A DNA stretch of 64,000 nucleotides from Lolium rigidum (lineage: Eukaryota; Streptophyta; Magnoliopsida; Poales; Poaceae), in the NCBI RefSeq assembly GCF_022539505.1, contig NC_061510.1, positions 92,272,292 through 92,336,291 of the forward strand, read 5' to 3'. The notes under the pieces were generated by a model. The model was not told the DNA's origin. It did not search any database and saw only the letters and a list, made by a program, of their open reading frames with translations. Position 1 is the first letter of the stretch. Each line of letters begins with the position of its first letter. Below are positions 23,031-34,340 of this stretch, in pieces. The position numbers were made by a program, and so were the translations under genes.

Positions 23031-24286
23031 ATGGCCAACGCCGACGATACAACGACGATGATGAAAGAGATCGCCTGGCTAGGGACGCCAGGAGACATCG
23101 TCGGCATGATCGCGACGAGGAGAGATATGAGCGCCACGCCAAGGAAAAGTCGAGAGAGCATGACGACGTGGATAGGCACTGGGACTGCCCCTTCTTCGGA
23201 CACCTGCCGGGATTCAGGAATGAGCCGATTGCCTACAATCGGCAAGCCGTCCCGAGAATGTAGACAAAAGAAGAAGGATGCAGCTAACGTGTCCGTGTTC
23301 AAACGTCTAGGGCCTCTCCTGCCTCGGAACAAGCACGCTGGGTCCTCTCGGGTAGAAGATCTCGAGGAACTAGAGGACGATGATGAAGAAGAAGATAAGT
23401 ATCATCGGCCAAGGTGGTGCCCTGATGGACTCAGCCATTCCCAAAAGCGTAGGGTTCAGCGACTACGTGGTTTGGAGGAAGCCGAAAGGTTATACCTGCA
23501 CACGTTGAGGAAGGCGCGGCCTGATCTGGCCGCTAAAATTCAGCGAACCCTGGACGAAGAGGGTCGGCCACAAAGGAAAGAGTGGCGCCCCAGACAAAAG
23601 AACGCCGATGATGAGACATCGGCTGGCACAAACATGGTGTTCATCCTTCCAACGGAGTTTAGTGCTCCAGGATTAGACGAAGCACATGTGGCACAACTTG
23701 ACTGCGGCCCACGGCCGGTTATCTTTGAGAGGCCACGAGAAAGAAGCTACAGACATCTGAAGGCCCTGTACTTGCGAGGCTACATCAATGGGCAGCCTGT
23801 CAACAAGATCCTGGTGGACACCGGAGCGGCAGTCAACATTATGCCATACTCCATGCTACGTCGGTTGGGACACTCTAGCTCGGATCTGATCAAAACCAAC
23901 GTGACACTGAGCGATTTCAATGGCCAAGCATCCGACGCACAAGGTGTTACGAACGTGGATCCGACCGTAGGAAGGAAAACCGTCCCTACGACGTTCTTTA
24001 TTGTCGACGGCAAGAGCACCTATGCTTGTCCTACTAGGGAGAGATTGGATCCACGCCAAGCTGTTGCATTCCATCCACGATGCACCAATGCCTAATACAG
24101 TGGGATGGAGATGAAGTAGAAGTCGTCCACGCAGATGATTCAACCGAGATTTCAACGGCTGGCATGAATGTTTGGGAGACATCAGGCCGAGAGCCACACT
24201 CATGCATCAATTTGGACGACTGCGAGCGCATCGACGTGACGAAGGACGGGGTTAGGCTGGTTTTATCCACCGGCCTGACCGTGTAA
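23031..24286 (+). pseudogene. Element B protease region
   Basis: The main frame runs 23031-24095. After an acidic, charged linker (EDLEELEDDDEEEDKY) comes a retroviral-type aspartic protease with ILVDTGAAVNIMPYSML; the catalytic DTG is near 23817-23825. The frame breaks near 24020, and the protease tail continues in a second frame to a stop at 24284-24286 (IPSTMHQCLIQWDGDEVEVV segment). No polymerase follows. The enzyme would cleave Gag in the particle. Confidence 0.7.
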
Positions 24287-25497
24287 CAAGAGCAACATTT
24301 ATGGACAAACGTGGCGATGCCGATCCATGTGATCGGCCCCAAAGATCTATGAAGGAACGTTGCAAAACCTTCATTGAGCAATCAACATGGAGGCCGATTC
24401 CAGCAATCGGCCAAAATTATCCTCACCATGCATTCCGCCTGGGTTCAACGTCGATCTAATGGGCAATGGGTTTACGTCGGCTGATGAGCTGGAAGAAGTC
24501 CACACTGGTCCTAACAGAGCCGACGTTCACATATAGTGCCTTGGCTAACCACAGAGCCGATATCAGCAGTTACCTGGCAGAATCGGCTCGGGGGGCACCT
24601 AATCAGAGGAACATGTGCAGTGAAATATTGGGGGCCGATAGAAAAATCGGCCAGTAAAAAAAATTTCACAAGGTACAGCCGATGCGCAGACATCGACTTT
24701 AGAACTAAGAAACAAAGCCGATGCACAGCCATCGACTCTTGCAAATTTCATGGGATCTACTAGTTGTGTGTTCAAGACACGAGGACCTCCAACTCTGTGC
24801 GCAAGGTTGCCAGTTCAGCAGTACTGTCAGAGGAGTTTTGGCGTGCAAGGCAACTTTGTCAGAGGAGTTTTTGTCTCTAAGCCGCTGTGTGATCATCTGC
24901 AATATCGGCTTTCAACGGAAGAAAGGTGATCGGCTCTGGCTGGCTCTGCATGGTAGCTTCTCAGATGTGATCGAGCTCAGGTCCATTTGTCTGAATTATG
25001 TGTCCTCATCACTGTTTTCGCCTTGACTGAGGCTCGGGGGGCAGCTGGCCTGGTAGATGCTCTGTTTTTAGAAGCCGATTGGGTTGTCATCGGCTGGTCC
25101 TGCGTCGCAATCTTCTTCAAAGGTGGTGATCCATCAGAGCTCAAAGTCATCGGTCGAAAAGATGAAGGATAGATCGTGAGGGATTGATGCGTTGACATCG
25201 GCTTATTGAGCATTGACCAAGTTTACGATCACTCCGTAATCGAAGAGATGAAGGACGGATTATGAGGGACCGATGCATTGCCATCGGCTCATTGAGCATT
25301 GGCTAAGTGGACAATCGGCAAAGTCAGTATAATGGGGAAGTCGGCTAAATTGGCATCAAGGAAATCGGCAAAATCAAATTGGGGAAATTCTTCATTGATA
25401 AACGAGATTTCTTACATAAAGAGCTGATTGCTCTCAAAAGGAAGTACTAAGGGGATACATTGCCCCATCTACTACTACTGATCCTATGCTAAGGGTC
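24287..25497 (+). repeat. ATCGGC/GCCGAT-rich noncoding region of element B
   Basis: About 1.2 kb where the polymerase domains would lie in a full Tat-lineage element. No coding frame is seen. The hexamer ATCGGC or its complement GCCGAT occurs about 20 times, often as a close inverted pair, for example at 24393-24412, 24633-24652 and 25073-25099. Confidence 0.65.
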
Positions 25498-25501
25498 CTA
25501 T

Positions 25502-26011
25502 CTACGGGTCGTCGCTGCCCTTGTCGTCGCCGCTGTCGGCGCTACTCCCGGCGGGCTCGTCGTCGCTGCTGTAGCGGCCGCCGGCAGGACCCTCGTTGTC
25601 CTCGTCCTCCTCGTCAGCGTCGTCGTCGTCGCTGTCGAAGTCGCTGAGGTTCCCCGGCCAGGGGCAGAAGCGCTTGGCCGGCGGTTCGTCGGAGGAGGTG
25701 TCGTCCTCCTCCTCCTCCTCCTCCTCCTCCTCCCCCTCAGAGGAGGTGAAGTCGTCCCAGGAGAAGCGATCGTCATCGCTTTCCTCCTCCGTTTCCCCGT
25801 CGGCGAGGAAGCGGAGGTCACTTTCCCCGTCGGTCGAGGACTTGTCGTCCTCAGACCAGACGGAGAAGTCGTGACTGGACTCCTCCCGGCTTCGATGGCG
25901 CGGCGGATGTTGGCCGCGTGGACCTCCTCCGGGCCCCACTCCGGCGTCGGCTCGCGGGAGGAGGAGGATTCGATGGAAAGACCCGATGAGGCGAGAGGAG
26001 GAAGAAGACAT
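25502..26011 (-). CDS. Antisense acidic ORF (aORF) of element B
   Basis: 169 codons, ATG at 26009-26011, stop at 25502-25504, on the strand opposite to gag. The protein starts MSSSSSRLIGSFH and is dominated by Asp, Glu and Ser. It has a run of nine Glu encoded by GAG repeats (CTC-rich on the plus strand) and repeated SSDE/SDDD patterns with a basic patch PPAKRF. It has no known domain that I recognise. Several grass Tat-lineage elements carry an extra ORF in antisense between the coding region and the 3' LTR; this fits by position. It is intact while gag is broken. It may be expressed from its own promoter, but I see no firm promoter. The plus-strand Ser-rich frame at 25596-25874 is its mirror image. 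Confidence 0.6.
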   Translation of the reverse strand: MSSSSSRLIGSFHRILLLPRADAGVGPGGGPRGQHPPRHRSREESSHDFSVWSEDDKSSTDGESDLRFLADGETEEESDDDRFSWDDFTSSEGEEEEEEEEEDDTSSDEPPAKRFCPWPGNLSDFDSDDDDADEEDEDNEGPAGGRYSSDDEPAGSSADSGDDKGSDDP

Positions 26012-26278
26012 GGTGGCGCGGGAGGGCTTTTGGAGTGCTAATGCGAAGGGGATGAAGAAGCGAACTGTTTGGAACGGTTAAATAAAAGGGGATATAGTGG
26101 AGATTCAATGCCACGGCGGTTTCGAGGAAGTGGTGCCCAACAGAGAAAAAAAAATTGTCAGGTCACGCGGAGAAGTGGAGGAGGCAAGGCATCATGATGA
26201 AGGATACTGCGACGGTTCTGCTCTGCCACGACATGACCCGGCGAAGAAAAAACAGGGTGATTTTGGAATTGTCATTCC

Positions 26279-26294
26279 AAAACCAGGGGGCATG
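26279..26294 (+). other. Polypurine tract of element B
   Basis: A purine-rich AAAACCAGGGGGCAT directly before the 3' LTR. Expected plus-strand primer. Confidence 0.55.
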
Positions 26295-27457
26295 TGTTAT
26301 CACCAGAATTTGACCGGATCAGAGGTGGGCCGCGATTGGAGATGGGCTTGAAGAATATACATGGAAGGAATACATGAATCGGCCTTGTATACAAAGTTTG
26401 GGCTAGTTTGCCCGTGTATCTGTAACATAGTAGGACACGTGTCGGTTAGATAGAGTTTGGGCTCATGCCCGGTTGGGATTATTCCCACGTTAGAAAGTCT
26501 ACGGACTATAAATATGTATCTAGGGTTTATGAAATAAACAACAATCACGTTCACTACAAACCAATCTAGGCGCATCGCCAACTCCCTTGTCTCGAGGGTT
26601 TCTTCCGGGTAAGCATCATGCTGCCTAGATCGCATCTTGCGATCTAGGCAGTACACGTTTATTCGTTGTTCATGCGTTGCTCGTACTGAAGCCTTTTTGA
26701 TGGCGAGCAACGTAGTTATCATAGATATTTTAGGGTTAGCATTGTTCATCGTATCATATGCTATCGTCGTGCGACCCTTAGACATCTAGCCGCCCTTACA
26801 CCTATTTTGGGTGTAAGGGCGGCACCCCGCTTGATCATTGTTTAGTAGATCCGATCCGTTATGATTGCTCCTTGTTCTTCAAGGATTAGTTTAATATCTG
26901 CATGGTTAGGCCTTACAAACGGGTTGAAGGATCCGGTGGCGCGTAGGGTGTAGTTTGCTACCCCTAGACGAGGATGTTCCGAGGATCAACTTCGTGTTGG
27001 TTTTTAGGCCTTGTCTAGGGTCGGTTTACGATCACCGTACGTGGCCGCCGAGGCTCAATCACGAGTAGGATGTTCCGATTATGCGGTGAAAACCCTAAAT
27101 CGTAGTAGGTCGTTTTAGCTTTATTTTGATCAAGCGGGACCACCATCTGATCGTACACCTCGTACGCATCATGGGTGGATCGGCTCCTTGAGCCGATTCA
27201 CAGGACAACCTGAGAGCCGATCGAGGCTCGTATTTAATGTTTACGTGTATGCCATGCAAGAAACTAAGCGAGGCACATCCAACACCTTCACGACCAGGTA
27301 TAGGTCGGGTGGCACGCCCTTGCATCGGCATCGGACGTGCGTGCCGAGTCTTTGCGGGCCGTCGCTCGGAGGGACCAGGGCCAGCCGCAGTCCTGGGAGC
27401 CTCCCGGCTCTACAGTGTTGCCCGTCGCTGCTCGCCGGTGGGTTTCTGACCGCAACA
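26295..27457 (+). repeat. 3' LTR of element B
   Basis: 1,163 bp, matching the 5' LTR. The second hairpin is longer here (GCCGCCCTTACACC / GGTGTAAGGGCGGC, about 26790-26824). Confidence 0.9.
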
Positions 27458-27820
27458 CCACAACAATGTCTCGCCGCCCGGGGACGTCATCGATGACGAC
27501 GACGACGACGCCCACAGGGACTAGGCGGCGCACCGGCGGCCACCGCGTCCTCGACCAAACCCTAGTAGAGGGTTTTTTATATTTGTTTTAAAATTTGAAG
27601 CCCGTATAGAGGGCTTCTTTTGTTAGTTTATTTGCCCAAAATACGGCTATGTACAAATTTGACCAAAATAGGGCATATGCTTAATGAAATTTCGTTTAAA
27701 TTTATATTTTTTTAATTTCTTTTTGTTTTTCTTCACATATGCGATGCGTCCGCACGTTGGGCGCAGCGTGCGACCCAAATGGACACGCGGACGTGGGTCG
27801 CTGTCCGGGTGTCCGCGCGG

Positions 27821-29313
27821 TGATGTCTACGCACACTTCTATTCCTGTAGATAATGTTGGGCATCCAAGAGCAGAGGTTTGTAGAACAGCAGCAAGTTTC
27901 CGTTAAGTGAATCACCCAAGGTTTATCGAACTCAGGGAGGTAGAGGTCAAAGATATCCCTCTCAAGCAACCCTGCAATTAAGATACAAGAAGTCTCTTGT
28001 ATCCCCAACACACCTAATACACTTGTCAGATGTATAGGTGCACTAGTTCGGCGAAGAGATAGTGAAATACAAGTAATATGGATGATTGTAAGTAGTAATT
28101 GCAATCTGAAATAAAAATGGCAGCAAGCGAACATGTAGCAGAACTTGTTGGAAACGGTGTTTCAATGCTTAGAAACAAGGCCTAGGGATCATACTTTCAC
28201 TAGTGGACACTCTCAACAATGATCACATAACTGAATAAATAAATTCTAATCTCAAACACTCTCTTGTTGGATAACAAACACCATTCATTGTGTAGGGCTA
28301 CAAGAGCACCCTCAAGCCGGAGTAAACAATCTCCACAACTTCATAAAGGAATCACACACGATGCCCACACTGTCACCGTCACACCGTGGAGAGTGAATCC
28401 GGAGTTCATATTAAAGTAACCTCTAGAGTGCATAATAGACCGTTGCAATTTAGACCGAGTACTAACATAGCATACACACTGTCAACGATACTATCATAGT
28501 AATAGTTAACTTCATAATCTACAAGAGATTACAATCATAACCTACGCCAAGTACTACATGATGCACACACTGTCAATTTTACATCATGGAGGAGGAATAG
28601 ACTACTTTAATAACATCACTAGAGTAGCACATAGATTAATAGTGATATAAAGATCATGATCACATAAAGATCACACCATGAGAGAGAGAGATGAACCACA
28701 TAGCTACCGGTAGAGCCCTCAGCCTCGGGGGAGAACTACTCCATCCTCATCATGGGAGACAGCAACGACGATGAAGATGTCGATGGAGTCGATGGAGATG
28801 GATTCCGGGGGCACTTCCCCGTCCCGGCTGTGTGCCAGAAGAGAGACTTCTGTCCCCCGAAACTTGTCTTCACGATGGCGGCGGCTACGGAACTCTTCGT
28901 GGAATATGACTTGTTTTAGGGTTTTCGCGACGGACAGAATATATAGGCGAAAGGGCGTAGTCGGAGGAGCCAGGGGTGGCCTACCCACCTGGTGGCGCGG
29001 CCAGGGAGGGGCCCGCGCCCAGATATGGTGTGGGGCCCCCTTGGCCCCCCTCCGGCACTTCTCTGGCTCTCTGGGTCCGTCTCGGCAAAATAGAAGGTTT
29101 GGCTTTTGTTTCGTCCAATTCCGAGAATATATCCTGTGTAGGATTTCTGAAACCAAAAACAGCATAAAACAGGAACTGGCGCTTCGGCATCTTGTTAATA
29201 GGTTAGTACTGGAAAATGCATCAAAATGATATAAAGTATGAATAAAACATGTAGGTATTGTCATAAAACTAGCATGGAACATAAGAAATTATAGATACGT
29301 TGGAGACGTATCA
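27821..29313 (-). repeat. 3' LTR of element C
   Basis: 1,493 bp, TGATGTCTACGCAC to GAGACGTATCA. Close relative of the element A LTRs, with small insertions, for example the segment around 28340-28400. Confidence 0.85.
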
Positions 29314-31889
29314 AGCATCCCCAAGCTTAGTTCCTACTCGCCCTCGAGTAGGTAAACGATAACAAGGATAATTTCTGAAGTGACATGCTACCAACATGAT
29401 CTTGATCAATACTATTGTAAAGCATATGAGATGAATGAAGTGATTCAAAGCAATGGTAAAGATAATGACTAAACAACTGAATCATCTAGCAAAGACTTTT
29501 CATGAATAGTACTTTCAAGACAAGCATCAATAAGTCTTGCATAAGAGTTAACTCATAAAGCAATAGATTCTTAATAGAAGGTATTGAAGCAACACAAAGG
29601 AAGATTTAAGTTTCAGCAGTTGCTTTCAACTTTCAACATGTATATCTCATGGATAGTTGTCAATACAAAGTAATATGATGAGTGCAAATAAGCAAGTATG
29701 TAAGAATCAGTGCACACAGTTGACACAAGTGTTTGCTTCTAAGATAGAAAGAAGTAGGTAAACTGACTCAACATAAAGTAAAAGAAAGGCCCTTCGCAGA
29801 GGGAAGCAGGGATTACTCATGTGCTAGAGATTTTTATTTTGAAAACATGGAAACAATTTTGTCAACGGTAGTAATAATTCATATGTGTTATGCATAAAAC
29901 ATCCTATAAGTTGCAAGCCTCATGCATCGAATACCAATAGTGCTCGCACCTTGTCCTAGTTAGCTTGGATTTCCATGGATTATCATTGCACTACATATGT
30001 TTCAACCAAGTATCACAAAGGGGTACCTCTATGCCACACTGTACAAAGGTCCAAGGAGATAGATCGCATTTGATTTCTCAATTTTGATAGATCTCAACTT
30101 GAGGACATCCATACTAGGGACAACATAGAAAACGGATAATGGACTCCTCTTTTATGCTTTAAGCATTCAACAACAGATAATATTCTCATAAGAGATTGAG
30201 GATTAATGTCCAAGCTGAAACTTCCACCATGATACATGGCTTTGGTTGGCGGCCCAATGTTCTTCTCTAACATTATGCATACTCAAACAATTTAATCATG
30301 ATAAATCACCCTTACTTCAGACAAGACGAACATGCATAGCAACTCACATGATATTCAACAAAGGTGTAACAGTTGATGGCGTCCCCAGAAACATGGTTAC
30401 CGCTCAACAAGCAACTTATAAGAAATAAGATAAGATACATAAGCGACATATTCTTTACCACAATAGTTTTTAGGCTACTTTCCCATGAGCTATGTATTGC
30501 AAAGACAAGGAATGAAATTTTTTAAAGGTAGCACGCAAGCAATTTACTTTGGAATGGCAGAAAAATACCACATAGTAGGTAGTTATGGTGGACACAAATG
30601 GCATGAGTTTTGGCTCAAGGTTTTGGATGCACGAGAAGCATTCCCTCTCGGTACAAGGCTTTGGCTAGCAAGGTTGTTTGAAGCAAACACAAGTATGAAC
30701 CGGTACAGCAAAACTTACATAAGAACATATTGCAAGCATTATAAGACTCTACACTGTCTTCCTTGTTGTTCAAACACTTTTACCATAAAATATCTAAACT
30801 TTAGAGGGACCAATCATGCAAACCAAATTTCAACAAGCTCTACGGTAGTTCTCCACTAATAGGTTTAAACTACATGATGCAAGAGCTTAAACATGATCTA
30901 TTTGAGAGCTCAAAACAATTGCCAAGTATCAAATTATTCAAGACAATATACCAATTACCACATGAAGCATTTTCTGTTTCCAACCAAATAGCAATAAATG
31001 CAGCAGCTTTTAACTTTAGCCATGAACATTAAAAGTAAAACTAAGAACACAAGTGTTCATATGAAAAATCGGAGCGTGTCTCTCTCCCACACATGTATTG
31101 CTAGGATCCGAATTTATTCAAACACAAACAAAAATAAAAGCACACAACGCTCCAAGTAAAGCACATAAGATGTGACGGAATAAAAATATAGTTTCACTAG
31201 AGGTGACACGATAAGTTGTTGATGAAGAAGGGGATGCCTTGGGCATCCCCAAGCTTAGATGCTTGAGTCTTCTTGAAATATGCAGGGATGAACCACGGGG
31301 GCATCCCCAAGCTTAGACTTTTCACTCTTCTTGATCACATTATATCATCCTCCTCTCTTGATCCTTGAAAACTTCCTCCACACCAAACTCAAAACAATCT
31401 CATTAGAGGGTTAGTGCATAATAAAAAATTCACATGTTCAGCATGGACACAATCATTCCGAACACTTCTGGACATTACCCAAGGTTACTGAAATTTAATG
31501 GAGCAAAGAAACCCGCTCAAACACATAAAAGAGGCAATGCGAAATAAAAGGCAGAATCGGTCAAAACAGAACAGTCCGTAAAGACGAATTTTTTCGAGGC
31601 ACTTAACAGGCTCAGATGAAAAAGCTCAAATTGAATGAATGTTGCGTACATATCTGAGGATCACACATGAATTGTTTCAGCATTTTACGAGTTTCCTACA
31701 TAGAGATCTATTCAAATTCGTGACAGGTAAAAATCTGTTTCTGCGCAGGAATCCAAATCTAGTATCAACTTTACTATCAAAGACTTTATTTTGCACAACA
31801 ACGAAATAAACATGATAAGGACAGGTTGCTACAGTAGTAACAACTTCCAAGACACAACAAAACAGTAGCAAAATAAAAACATGGGTTAT
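29314..31889 (-). other. Element C noncoding internal region
   Basis: Homologous to 9059-11200 but longer: it keeps about 400 bp (29600-30040) that element A has lost. Polypurine-like motifs lie at 29314-29330, about 31240 and about 31300. No coding capacity. Confidence 0.6.
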
Positions 31890-33402
31890 TGATACGTCCA
31901 TTTTGCATCACTATTTTATAACATAATTTGCTGTTATTCATTGATATATTTCATATTTGGAGATGATACTTATGGTATTTCATCTATTTTGCATGTTTCA
32001 TGATTATTTGGGGATCGCGCACCGGAGCCAGGATTCTGCTGGAAAAAGCACCGTCGGAATGCAATATTTCGGAAGATCAACGGTTGACGGAAATTATATG
32101 AAAAATCCTATTTTTCCAGATGACGAAGGGAGCCAGAAGGGGGAGCCGAGGGGACCCGAGGTGGGCCCACCTCATAGGCCGGCGCGGCCCAAGGCCTGGC
32201 CGCGCCGCCCTGTGAGCAGGGGGCCCACAGCCCCCTCTCGCCTCCTTTTCTTCGCGTACGTCTTCGCCCCGAAAACCTAAGCCCCAGAGGATAGTCGCGA
32301 AGAGTCACAGCCGTCTCTGCGGGGCGGAGAACACCAGAGAGAAAAGAGCTCTCCGGCAGGCTGAAATCTGCCGGGGAAATTCCCTCCCGGAGGGGGAAAT
32401 CGACGCCATCGTCACTGTCATCGAGCTGGACATCATCTCCATCATCATCTCCATCATCATCATCATCATCACCGCCATCTCCACCGCTGCACCTCGTCAC
32501 CGCTGTAACAATTTTGGTTTGATCTTGTTTGTTTGATAGGGGAAACTCTCCCGGTGTTGATTTCTACTTGTTATTGATGCTATTGAGTGAAACTATTGAA
32601 CCAAGGTTTATGTTCAGATTGTTATTCATCATCATATCACCTCCGATCATGTTCCATATGATGTCTCGTGAGTAGTTCGTTTAGTTCTTGAGGACATGGG
32701 TGAAGTCTAAATGTTAGTAGTGAATTATGTTGGTTAGTATTCAATGTTATGATATTTAAGTTGTGGTGTTATTCTTCTAGTGGTGTCGTGTGAACGTCGA
32801 CTACATGACACTTCACCATTTATGGGCCTAGGGGAGTGCATCTTGTATTCGTTTGCCAATTGCGGGGTTGCCGGAGTGACGAAACCTAAACCCCGTTGGT
32901 ATATCGGTGCGGGGAGGGATAGCGAGGATCTCGAGTTTAAGGTCTGTGGTTAGATTTATCTTAATTACTTTCTTGTAGTTGCGGATGCTTGCAAGGGGTA
33001 TAATCACAAGTATGTATTAGTCCTAGGAAGGGCGGTACATTAGAATAGGTTCACCCACACAACACTTATCAAAACAATGAAGATTAATCAGAAATATGAA
33101 GCGAAAGCACTAGACTGAATTCCCGTGTGTCCTCAAGAACGTTTGGTCATTATAAGTAAATAAACCGGCTTGTCCTTTGTGCTAAAAAGGATTGGGCCAC
33201 TCGCTGCAATTATTTCTCTCGCACTTTACTTACTTGTACTTATTTCATCTGCTATATCAAAACCCCCGAATACTTGTCTCGTGAGCATTTATAGTGAATC
33301 CTTCATCGAAACTGCTTGTCAACACCTTCTGATCCTCGTTGGGTTCGACACTCTTATTTATCGAAAGTACTACGATACACCCCCTATACTTGTGGGTCAT
33401 CA
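31890..33402 (+). repeat. 5' LTR of element F
   Basis: 1,513 bp, TGATACGTCCATTTTGC to GTGGGTCATCA. Contains a CAT/CTC microsatellite at 32430-32482. Different LTR family from A, D and G except for the first eight bases. Confidence 0.8.
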
Positions 33403-33413
33403 AGACTATTTTC

Positions 33414-33432
33414 TGGCGCCGTTGCCGGGGAG
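33414..33432 (+). other. Primer binding site of element F (tRNA-Asp)
   Basis: TGGCGCCGTTGCCGGGGAG, a perfect match to the complement of the plant tRNA-Asp 3' end, 11 bases after the LTR. Confidence 0.85.
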
Positions 33433-33518
33433 TGAAGCGCTATTGGTAAGTGGAATTGGTAAGGGAAACTTTTTACTGTATGTGTTGTTTCTATTTCTGC
33501 CTGCTGCTATAAATCATT

Positions 33519-34340
33519 ATGGAGAGGTCTTCTCTTGAATTCCTCTTTGGGAAATCTACTACTACTGCAAGGGTAGTGGATGAGGCGCCAGGTGAGAGCG
33601 AGGTTCCATACAAAATACCTATGAAAATTATTGAACGTGTTGTGGATAACCGCTATGAAGGGGATGGAACTGTCCATCCTGGTGATCATTTACTTGTTTT
33701 TACATGAATTATGCGGGTTATTCAAATGGGCAGGTATTGCTATGGATGAAGTGAGGAAGAAAGTATTCTCTATATCGTCTGTACGGTAAAGCAGCGCAAC
33801 CGGTATAAATTGCTGAAGAATAGGGATTCTCTTAATTGGGAGGACATTGTGCCTTTATTTTATTCCAAATTCTATCCTCCAAGTGAAATTCACAAAGATC
33901 GGAACCGCATATATAATTTCTGGCCTCATGACGGAGAAAGTATTGCCCAAGCTTGGGGGACATTGAAGTTTTAATGCTCAAATGCCCCATTCATGAGCTT
34001 CCTGGTAATATTATTATTGATAATTTCTATGCAAGATTGTCTTTTCAAGATAAGACTTTGCTGGATACTTCTTGTTCTGGATCATTTACACGCAATAAAG
34101 AAGAGTTTAAAAGAGACCTTCTTGATCGGATCCAGGAGAATGTCGAAGGATGGGAGAACGACAAAGATAGAGAGTCGGGTATAAACTTTGATTATAAATG
34201 CATTGAAGTTTTTATGGATACTGATAAATTTCGTAATATTAGTGCTACTTATGGTCTTGATTCTCAACTCGTTGTAAATCTTTATAAAGCTTTTGCGTCT
34301 CACTTTGAATTGCCTAGGAAGAATTTTGATAAGTATCACG
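33519..34340 (+). pseudogene. Element F gag (broken)
   Basis: ATG at 33519 starts MERSSLEFLFGKSTTT and continues into the same IPYKIPMKIIE..., VHPGDHLL and LPGNIIIDNFYARLSFQDK blocks seen in the element A gag. The frame is lost between about 33700 and 33960 and then reopens. Comparison with 15317-16243 shows most residues shared. Confidence 0.7.

Larger units (their letters stand above)
19755..27457 (+). mobile_element. Element B: non-autonomous Tat/Retand-like Gypsy element
   Basis: Complete 7.7-kb element with two 1,163-bp LTRs and a 5-bp duplication ccaca (19750-19754 and 27458-27462). Order: LTR, primer site, gag, protease, 1.2 kb of noncoding DNA rich in ATCGGC/GCCGAT, an antisense acidic ORF, polypurine tract, LTR. 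Reverse transcriptase, RNase H and integrase are absent. The Cys/His segment of gag (YCKWHNTFTHATNDC) and the antisense ORF before the 3' LTR are features of the grass Tat lineage. I counted roughly 25-30 differences between the LTRs by eye, about 2-3 percent, so it is fairly young. Confidence 0.85.
7146..27524 (+). pseudogene. H1 transposon ORF with UIM-like helices, interrupted twice
   Basis: The coding pieces are 7146-7549, 19645-19754 and 27463-27524. They sum to 576 bases, and the frame is maintained across both insertion points up to the TAG at 27522-27524. The first piece encodes an acidic segment with DLRTALQISAAEEE, a good match to the ubiquitin-interacting motif, followed about 18 residues later by a weaker copy (LQAVLRTSTMEEE). 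A long, highly charged coiled coil rich in RREE/QEAR follows. The last piece encodes an acidic tail after VID. I see no initiator ATG in frame; the original first part seems lost. No transposase signature is present, so this is an accessory ORF of a non-autonomous element. Function unknown. Confidence 0.6.
6969..27820 (+). mobile_element. Harbinger-like element H1, split by two retrotransposons
   Basis: H1 survives in three pieces: 6969-7549, 19645-19754 and 27463-27820, about 1.05 kb in total. The left end reads GGCCATCTCCAACGCGGCG, typical of PIF/Harbinger elements in grasses. The right piece ends in a stretch with gtgcgacccaaa and ggacacgcggac, which is shared with the 3' part of element H2. 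Elements A and B inserted with perfect 5-bp duplications (gaggc and ccaca). The last bases of H1 are missing because a third LTR starts at 27821 and the sequence beyond it does not resume H1. Confidence 0.7.
27821..31889 (-). mobile_element. Element C: A-type retrotransposon, 3' half
   Basis: Same family and orientation as element A: a 3' LTR followed by the shared noncoding internal region. It is cut at 31889 by element F, which entered at the point where element A reads atgggttat|ctccc. The gag part of C is not found further right. The bases left of the LTR are cgcgg, but no matching duplication is found at a partner LTR. Confidence 0.75.

Noticed and set aside
25596..25874. Ser-rich plus-strand frame
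   Set aside because: Mirror image of the antisense acidic ORF caused by CTC/TCG-rich sequence.
32108..32500. Asp-rich minus-strand frame in LTR F
   Set aside because: Produced by the CAT microsatellite in the LTR.
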